A DNA stretch of 64,000 nucleotides from Terrisporobacter glycolicus ATCC 14880 = DSM 1288 (GTDB lineage: Bacteria > Bacillota > Clostridia > Peptostreptococcales > Peptostreptococcaceae). The stretch's first letter is position 1; each line of letters begins with the position of its first letter. The notes under the pieces were generated by a model. The model did not search any database, was not told the DNA's origin, and worked only from the letters and a program-made list of their open reading frames with translations. Both the position numbers and the translations under genes were made by a program. Below, piece by piece: positions 24,874 through 34,126 of this stretch. The stretch lies in assembly GCF_036812735.1 (NCBI RefSeq), contig NZ_CP117523.1:1612001-1676000 (forward strand), read 5' to 3'.

Positions 24874-25461
24874 ATGAATATAAAAAATGACCGTAGAATT
24901 AGAAAGTCAAAAGAATCTTTAAAGCAGAGTTTAATAAATTTAATGAAGGAAAAAGCAATAAATAATATTACAGTAAAAGAATTAGTTTCAGATGCAGATT
25001 TAAACAGATCAACTTTTTATAATTACTATTGTGATATACCAGATATGTTGGAAAAGTTAGAAACAGAGCTTTATAATGAATTTATGCGTATTTTAGAATT
25101 ACACGTTATTAAGGATAATAAGACACATGATCTTTATAAGGAAGCTCATGAATTTATTGAAGATATGTGTGATGTTATAAATGAGAACGTTGAGTTTTGT
25201 CAATGCATCTTTAGTCAAAATGGGGATATAACTTTCTTGTTTAAGTTGGAGGAACTAGTTGAAAACCATATTAAGGACCAACTTAGACAAGACTTTGATG
25301 GTAAGATGGATCATCTTGCTTATGTATATTCATTTGTTAAAAGTGGGTATATTGGTATATTAAAATCATGGATGAAGGGTGGATGTGTGGAATCTTCTCA
25401 GGAGATTGCTAACTTAACATATAATTTAGTAAAAGGTATTTTATATAGTTGTAAACTATAA
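24874..25461 (+). CDS. TetR/AcrR-family regulator
   Basis: About 195 aa. Helix-turn-helix segment RKSKESLKQSLINLMKEKAINNITVKELVSDADLNRSTFYNYY, followed by a C-terminal domain like that of DhaS/TetR_C_7-type proteins (helical, with FCQCIFSQNGDITF). ATG at 24874 follows AAGGAG; the frame is open further upstream but has no ribosome site there. Probable repressor of the divergent YhgE-like gene and of itself through the palindrome between them. Confidence 0.88.
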   Translation: MNIKNDRRIRKSKESLKQSLINLMKEKAINNITVKELVSDADLNRSTFYNYYCDIPDMLEKLETELYNEFMRILELHVIKDNKTHDLYKEAHEFIEDMCDVINENVEFCQCIFSQNGDITFLFKLEELVENHIKDQLRQDFDGKMDHLAYVYSFVKSGYIGILKSWMKGGCVESSQEIANLTYNLVKGILYSCKL

Positions 25462-25831
25462 TTTATTGATAATGCTATTAAATTTTTCAGGCAAATAAAA
25501 CTAAAAATTAAAAGTTTAGACAGCTCTTTATATACAATAATAAATTGTTATAGGGGGCTGTATTATTATATGAAAATAGTTTTACTTCATATTTAAATCT
25601 AATTTTTAAAGAAATATACATATTTAGTAAAAAAGTTATTGCAAAGAAATACAAATTTGTGTAATATATGAATATAAGAACATATGAACAATTATTCATA
25701 TATTGCTGTATAATTAGAATGAGAGGAGATAAACACAGTATTATATATTTACCAATTATTAAGGTAGACATATTTATTTAAATAGAAAATTAGTATATAT
25801 GCTAAAAAATAAGTAGATGGGAGATGATGGT
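25462..25831. other. 370-bp gap without a convincing gene
   Basis: After the TetR gene an imperfect hairpin (ACAGCTCTTTATA... / ...TATAGGGGGCTGT, about 25519-25563) may end its transcript, though the U tail is weak. The rest is AT-rich and presumably holds the promoter of the P1B ATPase. A short minus-strand frame here looks like low-complexity noise. No palindromic ArsR/CadC-type operator was obvious. Confidence 0.4.
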
Positions 25832-27988
25832 ATGAAGGAGTGCAGTATAGTAAAAAGAGAGCTTATACTGGGAGGATTAAATTGTGCACACTGTGCAGAA
25901 GAAATAAATGATAAAGTATCTAAATTGGAAGAAATAGCATCAGCTAATCTAAACTTTATAAGTAAAAAATTAACAATAGAGATAATAGTAGAAGAAAATA
26001 TTAATGAGGATTATGTAATTTGTAAAGTAAAAAACATAATAGATGAAACAGAGCCAGGTTTAGACATAAAATTAAATTCACAAGCAAATAGAAAAGTTGA
26101 AACTGAAGAAAAAAATAAAACAGAAGATGATAATGAGGTTTCAAATAAATCTGATTTAATAAAATTATTAGTGGGAGTTATAATGTATATATTTGGAATA
26201 TATCAAACTGCCACAGGATATGAAAGCAAATTTGTAAGCGTATTATTCTTAATTGTTTACTTTGTAGTAGGAGGGGATGTTTTAAAGAAAGCGTTAAAAA
26301 ATGCAACAAAAGGTCGTGTATTCGATGAAAACTTCTTAATGTCTGTAGCTACAGTAGGTGCAGTAATAATAGGAGAGATACCAGAGGCTGTTGGTGTTAT
26401 GTTGTTCTACAAAACAGGTGAATATTTACAAGGGTTAGCAGTTGGAAAATCTAGAAAATCAATAGCATCTCTTATGCAAATTAGACCAGATAGTGCAAAC
26501 TTAAAAGTAGGCTCACAAATAGAAGTAGTTCCACCTGAAGAAGTTATTATAGGTGACTATATAGTAGTTAAACCAGGAGAAAAAGTTCCCCTAGATGGTA
26601 TAGTTGTTGAGGGAATGTCAATGGTTGACACTTCAGCTCTAACAGGAGAATCAGTGCTTAGAGAAATTGGAGTGGGAGATAATGCATTATCAGGCTTTAT
26701 TAATAAAAATGCATTACTAATTATAGAAGTTACTAAGGAATTTGGAGAATCAACAGTTTCAAAAATATTAGATTTAGTAGAAAATGCAAGTAGTAAGAAA
26801 TCAAAAACAGAAAACTTTATTAGTACATTTTCAAAGTATTACACACCATTCGTTTTAATGGCAGCAGTGCTTATAGCAACTATTCCTCCTCTTGTAATTC
26901 CAGGGGCCATATTTACAGATTGGATATATAGAGGATTAGTATTTTTAGTTGTTTCTTGTCCATGTGCTTTAGTTTTATCTATACCACTTTCATTCTTCAG
27001 TGGAATAGGAAGTTCATCCAAACAAGGTGTATTAATAAAAGGAAGTAACTATTTAGAAGCGCTTAAAGATGTTGATACTGTAGTATTTGATAAAACTGGT
27101 ACACTTACAAAAGGTGTGTTTGAAGTAACAAAAGTAGTAACAAAAGATATAAAAGAAGAAGAGTTAGTTGAGTATGCAGCTTATGCTGAGTCAAATTCAA
27201 ACCATCCAATAGCAAAATCTATAGTTAGTTTTTATAATAAAAAAATAGATCTAGATAAAATAGAAGAATTTGAAGAAATAGCAGCTCATGGAATTAAAAT
27301 AAAATATAAAAACAAAGAAATTTATGTAGGTAATAACAAATTAATGAAAGTTGAAAATATTAGCTATAAACCTGCAACAGAAATGGGAACAGTAGTTTAT
27401 ATAGCTGTAGATAAAGTTTATAAAGGTTATATAATTATATCTGATGAAATTAAAAAAGACAGTAAAGAAGCCATAAGCAAATTAAAAGCTGGCGGAGTTA
27501 AAGAAGTTGTAATGTTAACTGGTGACAATGAAAAAGTTGCAAGTAAAATAGCAAGTGAACTGGCAATAGATAAGGTTTATGCTAACTTATTACCTAATGA
27601 AAAAGTTGATAGATTAGAGGAAATATTTGAAAATAAAGGTGAAAAAGAAAAAGTTGTTTTTGTTGGAGATGGAATAAATGATGCTCCAGTTCTTGCTAGA
27701 GCTGATGTTGGTATAGCTATGGGAGCTTTAGGTTCAGATGCAGCCATAGAAGCAGCTGATATAGTGCTTATGACAGACGAACCAAGTAAAATAGCTACAT
27801 CAATTGAAATAGCAAGAAAAACAAACAGAATAGTTAAACAAAATATAGTATTTGCCCTAGGAGTTAAAGCAATAGTATTAATACTAAGTGCAGGTGGTGT
27901 AGCAAATATGTGGGAGGCTATTTTTGCAGATGTGGGAGTATCTTTAATAGCAGTATTAAATGCAATGAGAATTATGAAATATAAGTAA
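25832..27988 (+). CDS. P1B-type metal-exporting ATPase (Zn/Cd/Pb class)
   Basis: About 718 aa. N-terminal HMA domain with LNCAHCAEEI (CxxC metal site). Conserved TGES in the actuator, SCPCALVLSIP (CPC in TM6), phosphorylation motif DKTGTLTKG, HP in NSNHPIAKS, GDGINDAPVLARADVGIAMG. The last helix has K in GVKAIVLILSAGG and D in FADVGVSLIAVLNAMR, the pair typical of Zn/Cd/Pb (ZntA/CadA) pumps rather than copper pumps. Starts at the ATG following GGGAG. A neighbouring metal sensor is not seen, so regulation is unknown. Confidence 0.93.
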   Translation: MKECSIVKRELILGGLNCAHCAEEINDKVSKLEEIASANLNFISKKLTIEIIVEENINEDYVICKVKNIIDETEPGLDIKLNSQANRKVETEEKNKTEDDNEVSNKSDLIKLLVGVIMYIFGIYQTATGYESKFVSVLFLIVYFVVGGDVLKKALKNATKGRVFDENFLMSVATVGAVIIGEIPEAVGVMLFYKTGEYLQGLAVGKSRKSIASLMQIRPDSANLKVGSQIEVVPPEEVIIGDYIVVKPGEKVPLDGIVVEGMSMVDTSALTGESVLREIGVGDNALSGFINKNALLIIEVTKEFGESTVSKILDLVENASSKKSKTENFISTFSKYYTPFVLMAAVLIATIPPLVIPGAIFTDWIYRGLVFLVVSCPCALVLSIPLSFFSGIGSSSKQGVLIKGSNYLEALKDVDTVVFDKTGTLTKGVFEVTKVVTKDIKEEELVEYAAYAESNSNHPIAKSIVSFYNKKIDLDKIEEFEEIAAHGIKIKYKNKEIYVGNNKLMKVENISYKPATEMGTVVYIAVDKVYKGYIIISDEIKKDSKEAISKLKAGGVKEVVMLTGDNEKVASKIASELAIDKVYANLLPNEKVDRLEEIFENKGEKEKVVFVGDGINDAPVLARADVGIAMGALGSDAAIEAADIVLMTDEPSKIATSIEIARKTNRIVKQNIVFALGVKAIVLILSAGGVANMWEAIFADVGVSLIAVLNAMRIMKYK

Positions 27989-28081
27989 AATATTAAATAA
28001 ATAGAAGACAACATATTTTCCACACATTTATGTGATAGAGTACAAATAGATGTAAGTTATAACATAAATGGAGGAATATGA

Positions 28082-29011
28082 ATGATTAATAAAAATGTAT
28101 TATCAGTAGCAACTATATTGGTTATGTCTTCAAGTGCAGCTACATTTGTAAATGGGCAAGAAATAAATATTGAAAATAAAAATATTACTAATAAATTTGG
28201 AACAGTAACACCACAGTCTGGTCTAAATGTGAGAAAAACACCTATGGTAACTAATAACAATAAATTATTTGCCATACCATATAATACAAAAGTAGAAATT
28301 TTAGGTAAACAAGATGGTTGGTATAAAATAAAGATAAATAGTAGACAAGGCTATGTAAGTGGAAAATATATAGAAACGATTACAAGTGATAATAGTACAA
28401 ATGTAATATATAAATATGTTAGTGAAAATAGAGTAAACTTTAGAACTGGCGCAAGTACAAATTCAAAAGTATTACAATTATTAAATAAAGATGAAAAGGT
28501 TAAATTTATAAGTAGTGCAGGAAGTTGGTCAAAAATAGAATATAATCATAAGATAGGCTATATTTATAGTGATTACTTATCTATTAAAAAAACACCACCT
28601 TCAACAGGTTCATCAGATACAAATACTTCAAATTCTAGCAAAAAGAAAAAGATAGTATCTACTGCAAATAACCAAATAGGAAAGCCATATGTGTGGGGAG
28701 CTCAAGGCCCTAATTCATTTGACTGTTCAGGATTAATGACTTATATTTACAAAACAGCGGCAGGAATTAATCTACCTAGAACATCAACACAACAATCAAC
28801 ATTTGGGACTACAATAAGTAAAAGTAATTTACAAGAAGGAGATTTGATTTTTTCTAGTACAAATGGAACTGGGAGAGTAAGTCACGTTGGTATATATGTT
28901 GGAAATGGGGAGATGATACATTCGCCAAAACCAGGAGACTCTGTGAAAAAAACTAGTATTAATAATAGTTACTGGAAAGGCGTATATTTGTGGTCTAAAA
29001 GAGTATTATAA
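28082..29011 (+). CDS. secreted SH3b-SH3b-NlpC/P60 peptidoglycan endopeptidase
   Basis: 309 aa. Signal peptide residues 1-24 (cleavage near VNG-QE). Two bacterial SH3 domains, about 36-100 (GLNVRKTPM...GWYKIKINSRQGYVSGKYI) and 112-170 (VNFRTGASTNSKVLQLL...IGYIYSDYL), a Ser/Thr/Asn linker, then NlpC/P60 from about 185: catalytic Cys in FDCSGLM, His in SHVGIYVGNGEMIHSP. Such enzymes cut the D-gamma-glutamyl-diaminopimelate bond of stem peptides in the cell wall. GGAGG before the start and own terminator after. The adjacent two-component system may regulate wall metabolism (inference). Confidence 0.95.
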   Translation: MINKNVLSVATILVMSSSAATFVNGQEINIENKNITNKFGTVTPQSGLNVRKTPMVTNNNKLFAIPYNTKVEILGKQDGWYKIKINSRQGYVSGKYIETITSDNSTNVIYKYVSENRVNFRTGASTNSKVLQLLNKDEKVKFISSAGSWSKIEYNHKIGYIYSDYLSIKKTPPSTGSSDTNTSNSSKKKKIVSTANNQIGKPYVWGAQGPNSFDCSGLMTYIYKTAAGINLPRTSTQQSTFGTTISKSNLQEGDLIFSSTNGTGRVSHVGIYVGNGEMIHSPKPGDSVKKTSINNSYWKGVYLWSKRVL

Positions 29012-29013
29012 AC

Positions 29014-29051
29014 AAAAGACTTCCTTAATAATATAAGGAAGTCTTTTGTTT
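29014..29051 (+). terminator. Terminator after the NlpC/P60 gene
   Basis: AAAAGACTTCCTTA / TAAGGAAGTCTTTT with TTTG tail; nearly perfect. Confidence 0.92.
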
Positions 29052-29144
29052 GTATAAATATTTTTTAATAAGGCTTTGTTTATAGAAGATATCGTAGAAA
29101 AGGTTGTTAAGATTAGTAAATTTTATATATTAAGGAGAGATATT

Positions 29145-29822
29145 ATGGCTAAAATATTAATAATAGATGACGAAGAAAAAATATGTGAATTTATAGCTGC
29201 TTATTTAATAAAAAGTGGTCATAGTGTTTATATTTCCAATAGTGGGGAAGATGGTTTGAATAAAATAAACAATGAAAAGATAGATTTAATTATTTTAGAT
29301 AGGATGATTCCAGATATAAGTGGGGATGAAATATGCAAATACTTGAAAAATAATAATATTAACACACCTATTATTATGATTACTGCTAAAACAGAAGTAG
29401 ATGATAGAATAGAAGGTTTTGAACTGGGATGCGATGATTATATTTGTAAGCCATTTAGTCCAAAAGAAATGGTAGTAAGAGTTAATGCTATGATAAGGAG
29501 ATGTAATATTAATAAGATTAATTATGTTAAATTTAATAATGGTTTAGAAGTAAATCAGGATACACGAAAAGTAAAAATAAGAGGAAAAGAAATCGAACTT
29601 ACAAAAACAGAATATGAAATAATAGATTTAATGACGCAAAACCCTCATAAAATCTATACTAGAGAAGAACTTTTAGATAAGGTTATAGATGAATCTTATG
29701 ATAAATTAGACAGAGTTATTGATACACATATAAAAAACTTAAGAAAGAAAATAGAAATAGATTCTAAAAAACCTAAAATAATAAAAACAGTATATGGAGT
29801 TGGATATAAATTTGAAGAATAA
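29145..29822 (+). CDS. OmpR-family response regulator
   Basis: About 225 aa. Receiver: IDDEEKICEF, phospho-acceptor Asp in IILDRMIPD, MITAKTEVDDRIEGFELGCDDYICKPF. Winged-helix domain from about 130: ELTKTEYEIIDLMTQNPHKIYTREELLDKV and the C-terminal VYGVGYKFEE. ATG at 29145 with AAGGAGA upstream (the longer open frame lacks a ribosome site). Overlaps the kinase gene. Confidence 0.92.
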   Translation: MAKILIIDDEEKICEFIAAYLIKSGHSVYISNSGEDGLNKINNEKIDLIILDRMIPDISGDEICKYLKNNNINTPIIMITAKTEVDDRIEGFELGCDDYICKPFSPKEMVVRVNAMIRRCNINKINYVKFNNGLEVNQDTRKVKIRGKEIELTKTEYEIIDLMTQNPHKIYTREELLDKVIDESYDKLDRVIDTHIKNLRKKIEIDSKKPKIIKTVYGVGYKFEE

Positions 29823-30924
29823 AACAGTATCAATAAATAAAAAGTTATTATATACATTTAGCCTACCTATGATTATATTTGTCATAATTCTAATGAGTAC
29901 AATTAATTTTGTATTTAAGAAAGAATTTGATCAATATGTAGAGTTGAGAAATAGTCATATAAGTGAAAATATAAATATATCAGTAAATGATAAGGAGAAT
30001 TTATCAAGAGCAGAAGATAAACTTTTTATTCATACAGTGACAAAGATATTTGCATTGGTTGTTATAGTTTGTATTCTATGTATATTATTTTTAACATTTT
30101 TTATATCAAAAAAGATTATTAGTCCAATAAAAAAAGTATCAGATACAGCAAAAGAAATAAAAGAAAATAATTATTACAATGTGGAATATAGTAGCGATAT
30201 AAAAGAAATTAATTATCTTATTAATACCATAAATAGTTTATCAAACTCCATTAAAAATCAAGAACGTATAAGAAAAAGATTGCTAACAGATGTATCACAC
30301 GAACTGAAGACACCAATAACTAGTATGCGTGGTCATTTGGAGGCAATAATAGATGGAATTTGGGAGCCTACACAAGATAGATTGATAAGTATCAACCAAG
30401 AATTAATTAGAATAATGTCATTAATAGAACAGCTTAAAGATTTGAATAACTTAGAGAACGGTTCTATTAATAAAGAATATAATGATATAAAATCTTTAAT
30501 TGTATCAGTTGTTCATAATATGCAAGCAATAACATTGAGTAAAAATATTAAAATAGAGTATGAACTAAAAGATGTTTATGCTTATGTAGATAGAGATAAA
30601 TTATCTCAAGTAATAATGAATATAATTTCTAATTCAATAAAATACTCACAAGATAACAAAAAGATTTTTATTCATTTATATAAGGATAATAATGAGATTA
30701 TAATTAAAATAAAAGACCAAGGTATTGGTATACCAAAAGAAGACGTTGATTATATATTTGAAAGGTTTTATAGAGTAGATAAGTCTAGAGGAAAAGAAAA
30801 TGAGGGTATAGGAGTTGGGCTTACTATAAGTAATATAATTGTTAAAGAACACGGTGGAACCATAGATGTAAATAGTACTTTAGGCGTAGGAAGTGAATTT
30901 ATTATAAGATTACCTGAAAAATAA
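29794..30924 (+). CDS. sensor histidine kinase
   Basis: Up to 376 aa. Membrane helices at about 22-42 and 78-103 flank a short external loop of some 35 residues. HAMP follows (SKKIISPIKKVSDTAKEIKEN). H-box LLTDVSHELKTPITSMRGHLEAI, N-box MNIISNSIKYSQ, G boxes DQGIGIPKEDVDYIFERFYRVDKSRG and GIGVGLTISNIIVKEHGG. The start is uncertain: the ATG at 29794 has no ribosome site, while a TTG at 29812 has GGAG upstream and still overlaps the regulator gene. Signal unknown; the loop is too small for a folded ligand domain. Confidence 0.9.
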   Translation: MELDINLKNKTVSINKKLLYTFSLPMIIFVIILMSTINFVFKKEFDQYVELRNSHISENINISVNDKENLSRAEDKLFIHTVTKIFALVVIVCILCILFLTFFISKKIISPIKKVSDTAKEIKENNYYNVEYSSDIKEINYLINTINSLSNSIKNQERIRKRLLTDVSHELKTPITSMRGHLEAIIDGIWEPTQDRLISINQELIRIMSLIEQLKDLNNLENGSINKEYNDIKSLIVSVVHNMQAITLSKNIKIEYELKDVYAYVDRDKLSQVIMNIISNSIKYSQDNKKIFIHLYKDNNEIIIKIKDQGIGIPKEDVDYIFERFYRVDKSRGKENEGIGVGLTISNIIVKEHGGTIDVNSTLGVGSEFIIRLPEK

Positions 30925-31020
30925 TAAATTTGTATTGAGATTAATATGAGTTAGTACTTTTTGTAGATTAAAATTAGCCATTGATAATTACACAAACTTT
31001 TATAATAATAAAAGACTAGA

Positions 31021-31067
31021 GAAAAAACTAAAAGGTCAGCTCCCATGGAATATGGTGAGCAGACCTT
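31021..31067 (-). terminator. Terminator after the YciI-like gene
   Basis: The stem AAGGTC-x-GCTC-CCAT / ATGG-x-GAGC-x-GACCTT reads on the minus strand into a T-rich tract (CCTTTTAGTTTTTTC). The plus-strand side has no T run, so it serves the leftward gene. Confidence 0.7.
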
Positions 31068-31096
31068 AGCTGTAGTTCAAAATCATTTCGATATTT

Positions 31097-31399
31097 TTAT
31101 ATGCTAAACCATTCTTTAGGTGATTCATTAAAGTAGTGAGGAGAGAATTCTATAACCTTATACTCTTGAATATCATGAATTTTTAAAGGTTCTTTAGATA
31201 AATAATCTTCTACTTCTTCAGGAGTTTCTGCCTTCATTATAAATATAACACCGCTAATATCTTCTTTAAGTCCTGTCATTAATATTGAGCCTTCCTTCAT
31301 AGCTTTTCCTGAATAAGCCATGTGTTCTTTCATTATATTATCATCTATTTGATCAGAACTTTTTAAATTACCTTCTACAATAAAATATTTCATTTTCAT
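31097..31399 (-). CDS. YciI-like protein
   Basis: About 100 aa. MKYFIVEGNL...HMAYSGKAMKEGSILMTGLKEDISGVIFIMKAETPEEVEDYLSKEPL follows the YCII fold, a ferredoxin-like alpha/beta domain with a conserved His (HMAY) and Asp. Some members are involved in small-molecule breakdown or act as accessory domains; no specific reaction can be named. AAGGAG supports the ATG at 31399 or the one two codons later; an upstream frame to 31468 has no ribosome site. Confidence 0.8.
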   Translation of the reverse strand: MKMKYFIVEGNLKSSDQIDDNIMKEHMAYSGKAMKEGSILMTGLKEDISGVIFIMKAETPEEVEDYLSKEPLKIHDIQEYKVIEFSPHYFNESPKEWFSI

Positions 31400-31638
31400 A
31401 TTCTCCTTTAAATAAGTATGATAAAAATTTAAACTAAGATTATTTATTATATTTTTATCTATTTGCAATAATAAATACCCAGATAAATGTATTCCTTAAC
31501 AACACATACTTAAATTAAATAATTGTACAACTCAATTTCATAAAATATATATTAATTTTGAATTTTAGGAAAATAAAATCTGTCCGTATATAAAATATAA
31601 ATAAACATAAAGACTGTATATTAATATGAAAAATTAAA

Positions 31639-31950
31639 TGGAGTTATATATGATTAATAAATTAAATAATACAAATACAGGCGAATTGAGTAATCATTTA
31701 AAAAATGTTCAAGAAAATCTTAATAAAGAAATGGTAATTAAAATAAAAGAAATGATATCAAAGGCTGAAAATATAGCAATAAAAATAGTTAAAGGAGAGC
31801 CTTTAACTTCTAAAGAAAAGGAGTTTATAAATAAGAACTACCCACAGCTAAAAGAATTTGCTAATAAAACATATAAAGAATCAAATGTGTTAAGAGTTTT
31901 TATAGATATGAGTAAATTAGGTGAAATACAAAATATGGATATTAATAATT
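31639..31950 (+). repeat. Direct repeat copy 1 (312 bp), includes ribosome site and start codon
   Basis: Begins TGGAGTTATATATGATTAAT and continues through the first protein repeat unit to just before the second TGGAGTTATATATG. Compared with copy 2 it lacks 63 bp; the break lies between two ATTAAATAAT direct repeats that in copy 2 flank the extra piece. Confidence 0.75.
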
Positions 31951-33236
31951 TGGAGTTATATATGATTAATAAATTAAATAATTTTAACTTAAGCAATAAT
32001 GATTTAGAGTTAAATAATATATACAAAAATGAAGAATTAAATAATGCAAATACAGGTGAATTAAGCAACACTTTAAAAGATGTTCAAGAAAATTTTAATA
32101 AAGAAATGGTAATTAAAATAAAAGAAATGATAGCTAAAGCTGAAAATATAGCAATAAAAATAGTTAAAGGAGAGTCTTTAACTTCCAAAGAAAAGGAGTT
32201 TATAAATAAGAACTATCCACAGTTAAAAGAATTTGCTAATAAAACATATAAAGAATCAAATGAATTAAAAATTTTCATAAAGATGAGCAAATTAGGTGAA
32301 ATACAAAACACAGAGAAAGATATTAATGAATTAATAAATAATGAAAAGATAAAAAACGATACATTGTTTAAAGATTGTAAAATAACAAAAAGTGAATGGA
32401 AAATAAAAGATGAATCAATAAATGAGGTTGAAAAATATTTTGTACAAATAAAGAAAGATTTTTCTAAACTTGAAAATATCTTATTGAAATTTATAAAAGG
32501 TAAGAATTTAACATCTGAAGAAAAAGAATTTATAGATAAAAAATACCCAGAGTCAAAAAATGTGGCTAATGATATAAAAAAAGAATATGAATCTTTGAAA
32601 AATACTATAAAAGAATGCAAATCAGATAAAGAACTAAATGAACTAGTTTCAAAAGAACTGAATAAATTAAAAAAAGGAGAAAACATAGAACAAGGTAATA
32701 AAGAAAACACACTAAAAACAATACTAGTAAAGTTAAAAAAACATATACTAAATGAAGTTTTAAAATCTTCTAAACAAACAATTAAAAATGAAGAAGTTGA
32801 CTTGAAAAAATTTGAATATATAAAAAATAACATATTAAAAGGAGAAAAAGTAACTTTAAAGGAACTTAAATTTATACAATCAAAAAATCCACAAATAAAA
32901 CAAATTATAGAAGAAACAGTAAAAGAAGTTATAGATTCAAGTATAAAAAAAGAAAATAATAATATTAAACTAGATAAGAAAGCAGTAATTTTAAAATTAA
33001 TAGAAGATACAAAAGAAAATGGAAGCAAGGGTTTATTATCTGAACTGGAAGTGAAAATAAAACTACTTATATTAGAAGATGAAGATGATATATATAGTAA
33101 AATTGTAAATCCAGAATCAATATATGCGATAAATACATTTGCATATTTTAAAACGAACTTAATGTCTTATAGTTTGATATGCCTTGGAATAGCAAGTTTA
33201 ATTTTAGTAGTATCACTGCTTTTGCATAATTACTAA
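31650..33236 (+). CDS. tail-anchored helical repeat protein of unknown function
   Basis: About 528 aa, extremely rich in Lys, Glu, Asn and Ile. It lacks a signal peptide; the only membrane segment is at the C terminus (LMSYSLICLGIASLILVVSLLLHNY), so the bulk should be cytoplasmic and held by a tail anchor. A unit of about 55 residues recurs. Copies 1 and 2 are nearly identical (AENIAIKIVKGE.LTSKEKEF followed by INKNYPQLKEFANKTYKES). Copy 3 (LENILLKFIKGKNLTSEEKEFIDKKYPES) and copy 4 (YIKNNILKGEKVTLKELKFIQSKNPQ) are diverged. ATG at 31650 has GGAG six bases upstream; an ATG four codons earlier contains that site. No family recognised. Confidence 0.75.
   Translation: MINKLNNTNTGELSNHLKNVQENLNKEMVIKIKEMISKAENIAIKIVKGEPLTSKEKEFINKNYPQLKEFANKTYKESNVLRVFIDMSKLGEIQNMDINNLELYMINKLNNFNLSNNDLELNNIYKNEELNNANTGELSNTLKDVQENFNKEMVIKIKEMIAKAENIAIKIVKGESLTSKEKEFINKNYPQLKEFANKTYKESNELKIFIKMSKLGEIQNTEKDINELINNEKIKNDTLFKDCKITKSEWKIKDESINEVEKYFVQIKKDFSKLENILLKFIKGKNLTSEEKEFIDKKYPESKNVANDIKKEYESLKNTIKECKSDKELNELVSKELNKLKKGENIEQGNKENTLKTILVKLKKHILNEVLKSSKQTIKNEEVDLKKFEYIKNNILKGEKVTLKELKFIQSKNPQIKQIIEETVKEVIDSSIKKENNNIKLDKKAVILKLIEDTKENGSKGLLSELEVKIKLLILEDEDDIYSKIVNPESIYAINTFAYFKTNLMSYSLICLGIASLILVVSLLLHNY
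31951..32325 (+). repeat. Direct repeat copy 2 (about 375 bp), in frame inside the same gene
   Basis: Starts with the same TGGAGTTATATATGATTAAT as the 5' end of the gene, so an old ribosome-binding site and start codon are now internal codons. It keeps a 63-bp (21-codon) piece at 31983-32045 missing in copy 1. Similarity fades after GGTGAAATACAAAA. Confidence 0.72.
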
Positions 33237-33346
33237 AAACGTAAGACAACTATATTTCAAAAATGTAATTATAATGTAATGTAAATAAATAGCGAAAAAT
33301 TCTCCTGTGATATAGAATGAATATATTAATTTGAGGGGGAAAACAA

Positions 33347-34075
33347 ATGAAAAAGTTTAATGCATTTCAAATAAAAATACTTCTAATTGCACTTATGTTA
33401 CTTGATCATGTATTTTTTGCATTTAATGGATTAATGCCAAGCTGGGTACATGCTTTAACAAGAGGTGTTGCGCCTATGTTTGCATATTTTTTGGTGGAAG
33501 GATATTTTTATACTAGAGATAAACGAAAATACGGAGCTAGATTATTTGGGTTTGCAGTATTTATGTATTTTGGAAATATGATAATAAATGATATATTTGC
33601 AAGTAAAAACATAATAGTTGATAATAATATATTTGCTACACTATTTGTAGGATTTATTGTAATAAGTATATTTGAAAGAGCTAAAAATAAAGAAGGATTA
33701 GTAAAAGTATTATTGATTGTAGTAGCCATAGTAGTGGCATTTTATGCTGCTAATTTAGTAGAAGGTGGATTTTCAGTTATACCATTTATAATGATTACGT
33801 ATTTCTTTAAAGGAAATAAGAAAAAGCAAATAATAGGATATTTGTTATTATCTATAATACTTTTCTTTATGTCATATGTTCATTATGACTCAATTAAGGA
33901 TACATTTGATATGTTAATGTATAACTCAGACTTCTTAGAAATTTTAGCTATACCAACGATACTTGTATATAACGGAAAAAGAGGTTTAAATAATAAGTTT
34001 GGTAAGTATTTATTCTATGTATTTTATCCATTACATTTATGGATTCTAGCATCTATAAGTTTTATGATTAAATAA
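33347..34075 (+). CDS. TraX-family membrane protein
   Basis: 242 aa with seven or eight hydrophobic segments. The N-terminal pattern FNAFQIKILLIALMLLDHVFFAF...LTRGVAPMFAYFLVEGYFYTRDKRKYGARL and the ending YVFYPLHLWILASI are characteristic of TraX-like proteins. TraX of F plasmid acetylates pilin; chromosomal clostridial copies are of unknown role and belong to the wider acyltransferase-3-like group. GAGGGGG ribosome site. No conjugation genes nearby. Confidence 0.85.
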   Translation: MKKFNAFQIKILLIALMLLDHVFFAFNGLMPSWVHALTRGVAPMFAYFLVEGYFYTRDKRKYGARLFGFAVFMYFGNMIINDIFASKNIIVDNNIFATLFVGFIVISIFERAKNKEGLVKVLLIVVAIVVAFYAANLVEGGFSVIPFIMITYFFKGNKKKQIIGYLLLSIILFFMSYVHYDSIKDTFDMLMYNSDFLEILAIPTILVYNGKRGLNNKFGKYLFYVFYPLHLWILASISFMIK

Positions 34076-34093
34076 GAAATTAAAATGCAAAAT

Positions 34094-34124
34094 AAAGCTT
34101 CCATTTATTAAATGGGAGCTTTAA
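34094..34124. terminator. Terminator between traX-like and the convergent small gene
   Basis: AAAGCTTCCATTTA / AAATGGGAGCTTT, followed by TTAATATT. It lies three bases before the stop of the leftward gene. Confidence 0.7.
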
Positions 34125-34126
34125 TA

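Noticed and set aside
25508-25771. Minus-strand 87-codon frame in the gap before the P1B ATPase
   Set aside because: Low-complexity Ile/Tyr/Leu/Asn translation, no ribosome site, no motif; overlaps the likely promoter region.
31639-32325. Insertion sequence or CRISPR-like array
   Set aside because: Only two long in-frame copies inside one coding gene, without spacers, terminal inverted repeats or transposase.
32213-33028. Minus-strand 271-codon frame inside the repeat-protein gene
   Set aside because: Ser/Phe-rich mirror of a Lys/Glu/Asn-rich coding strand, no ribosome site; a shadow of the real gene.
33347-34075. Conjugative element indicated by TraX
   Set aside because: No relaxase, type IV secretion, integrase or other transfer genes nearby; TraX-like proteins are common on clostridial chromosomes.
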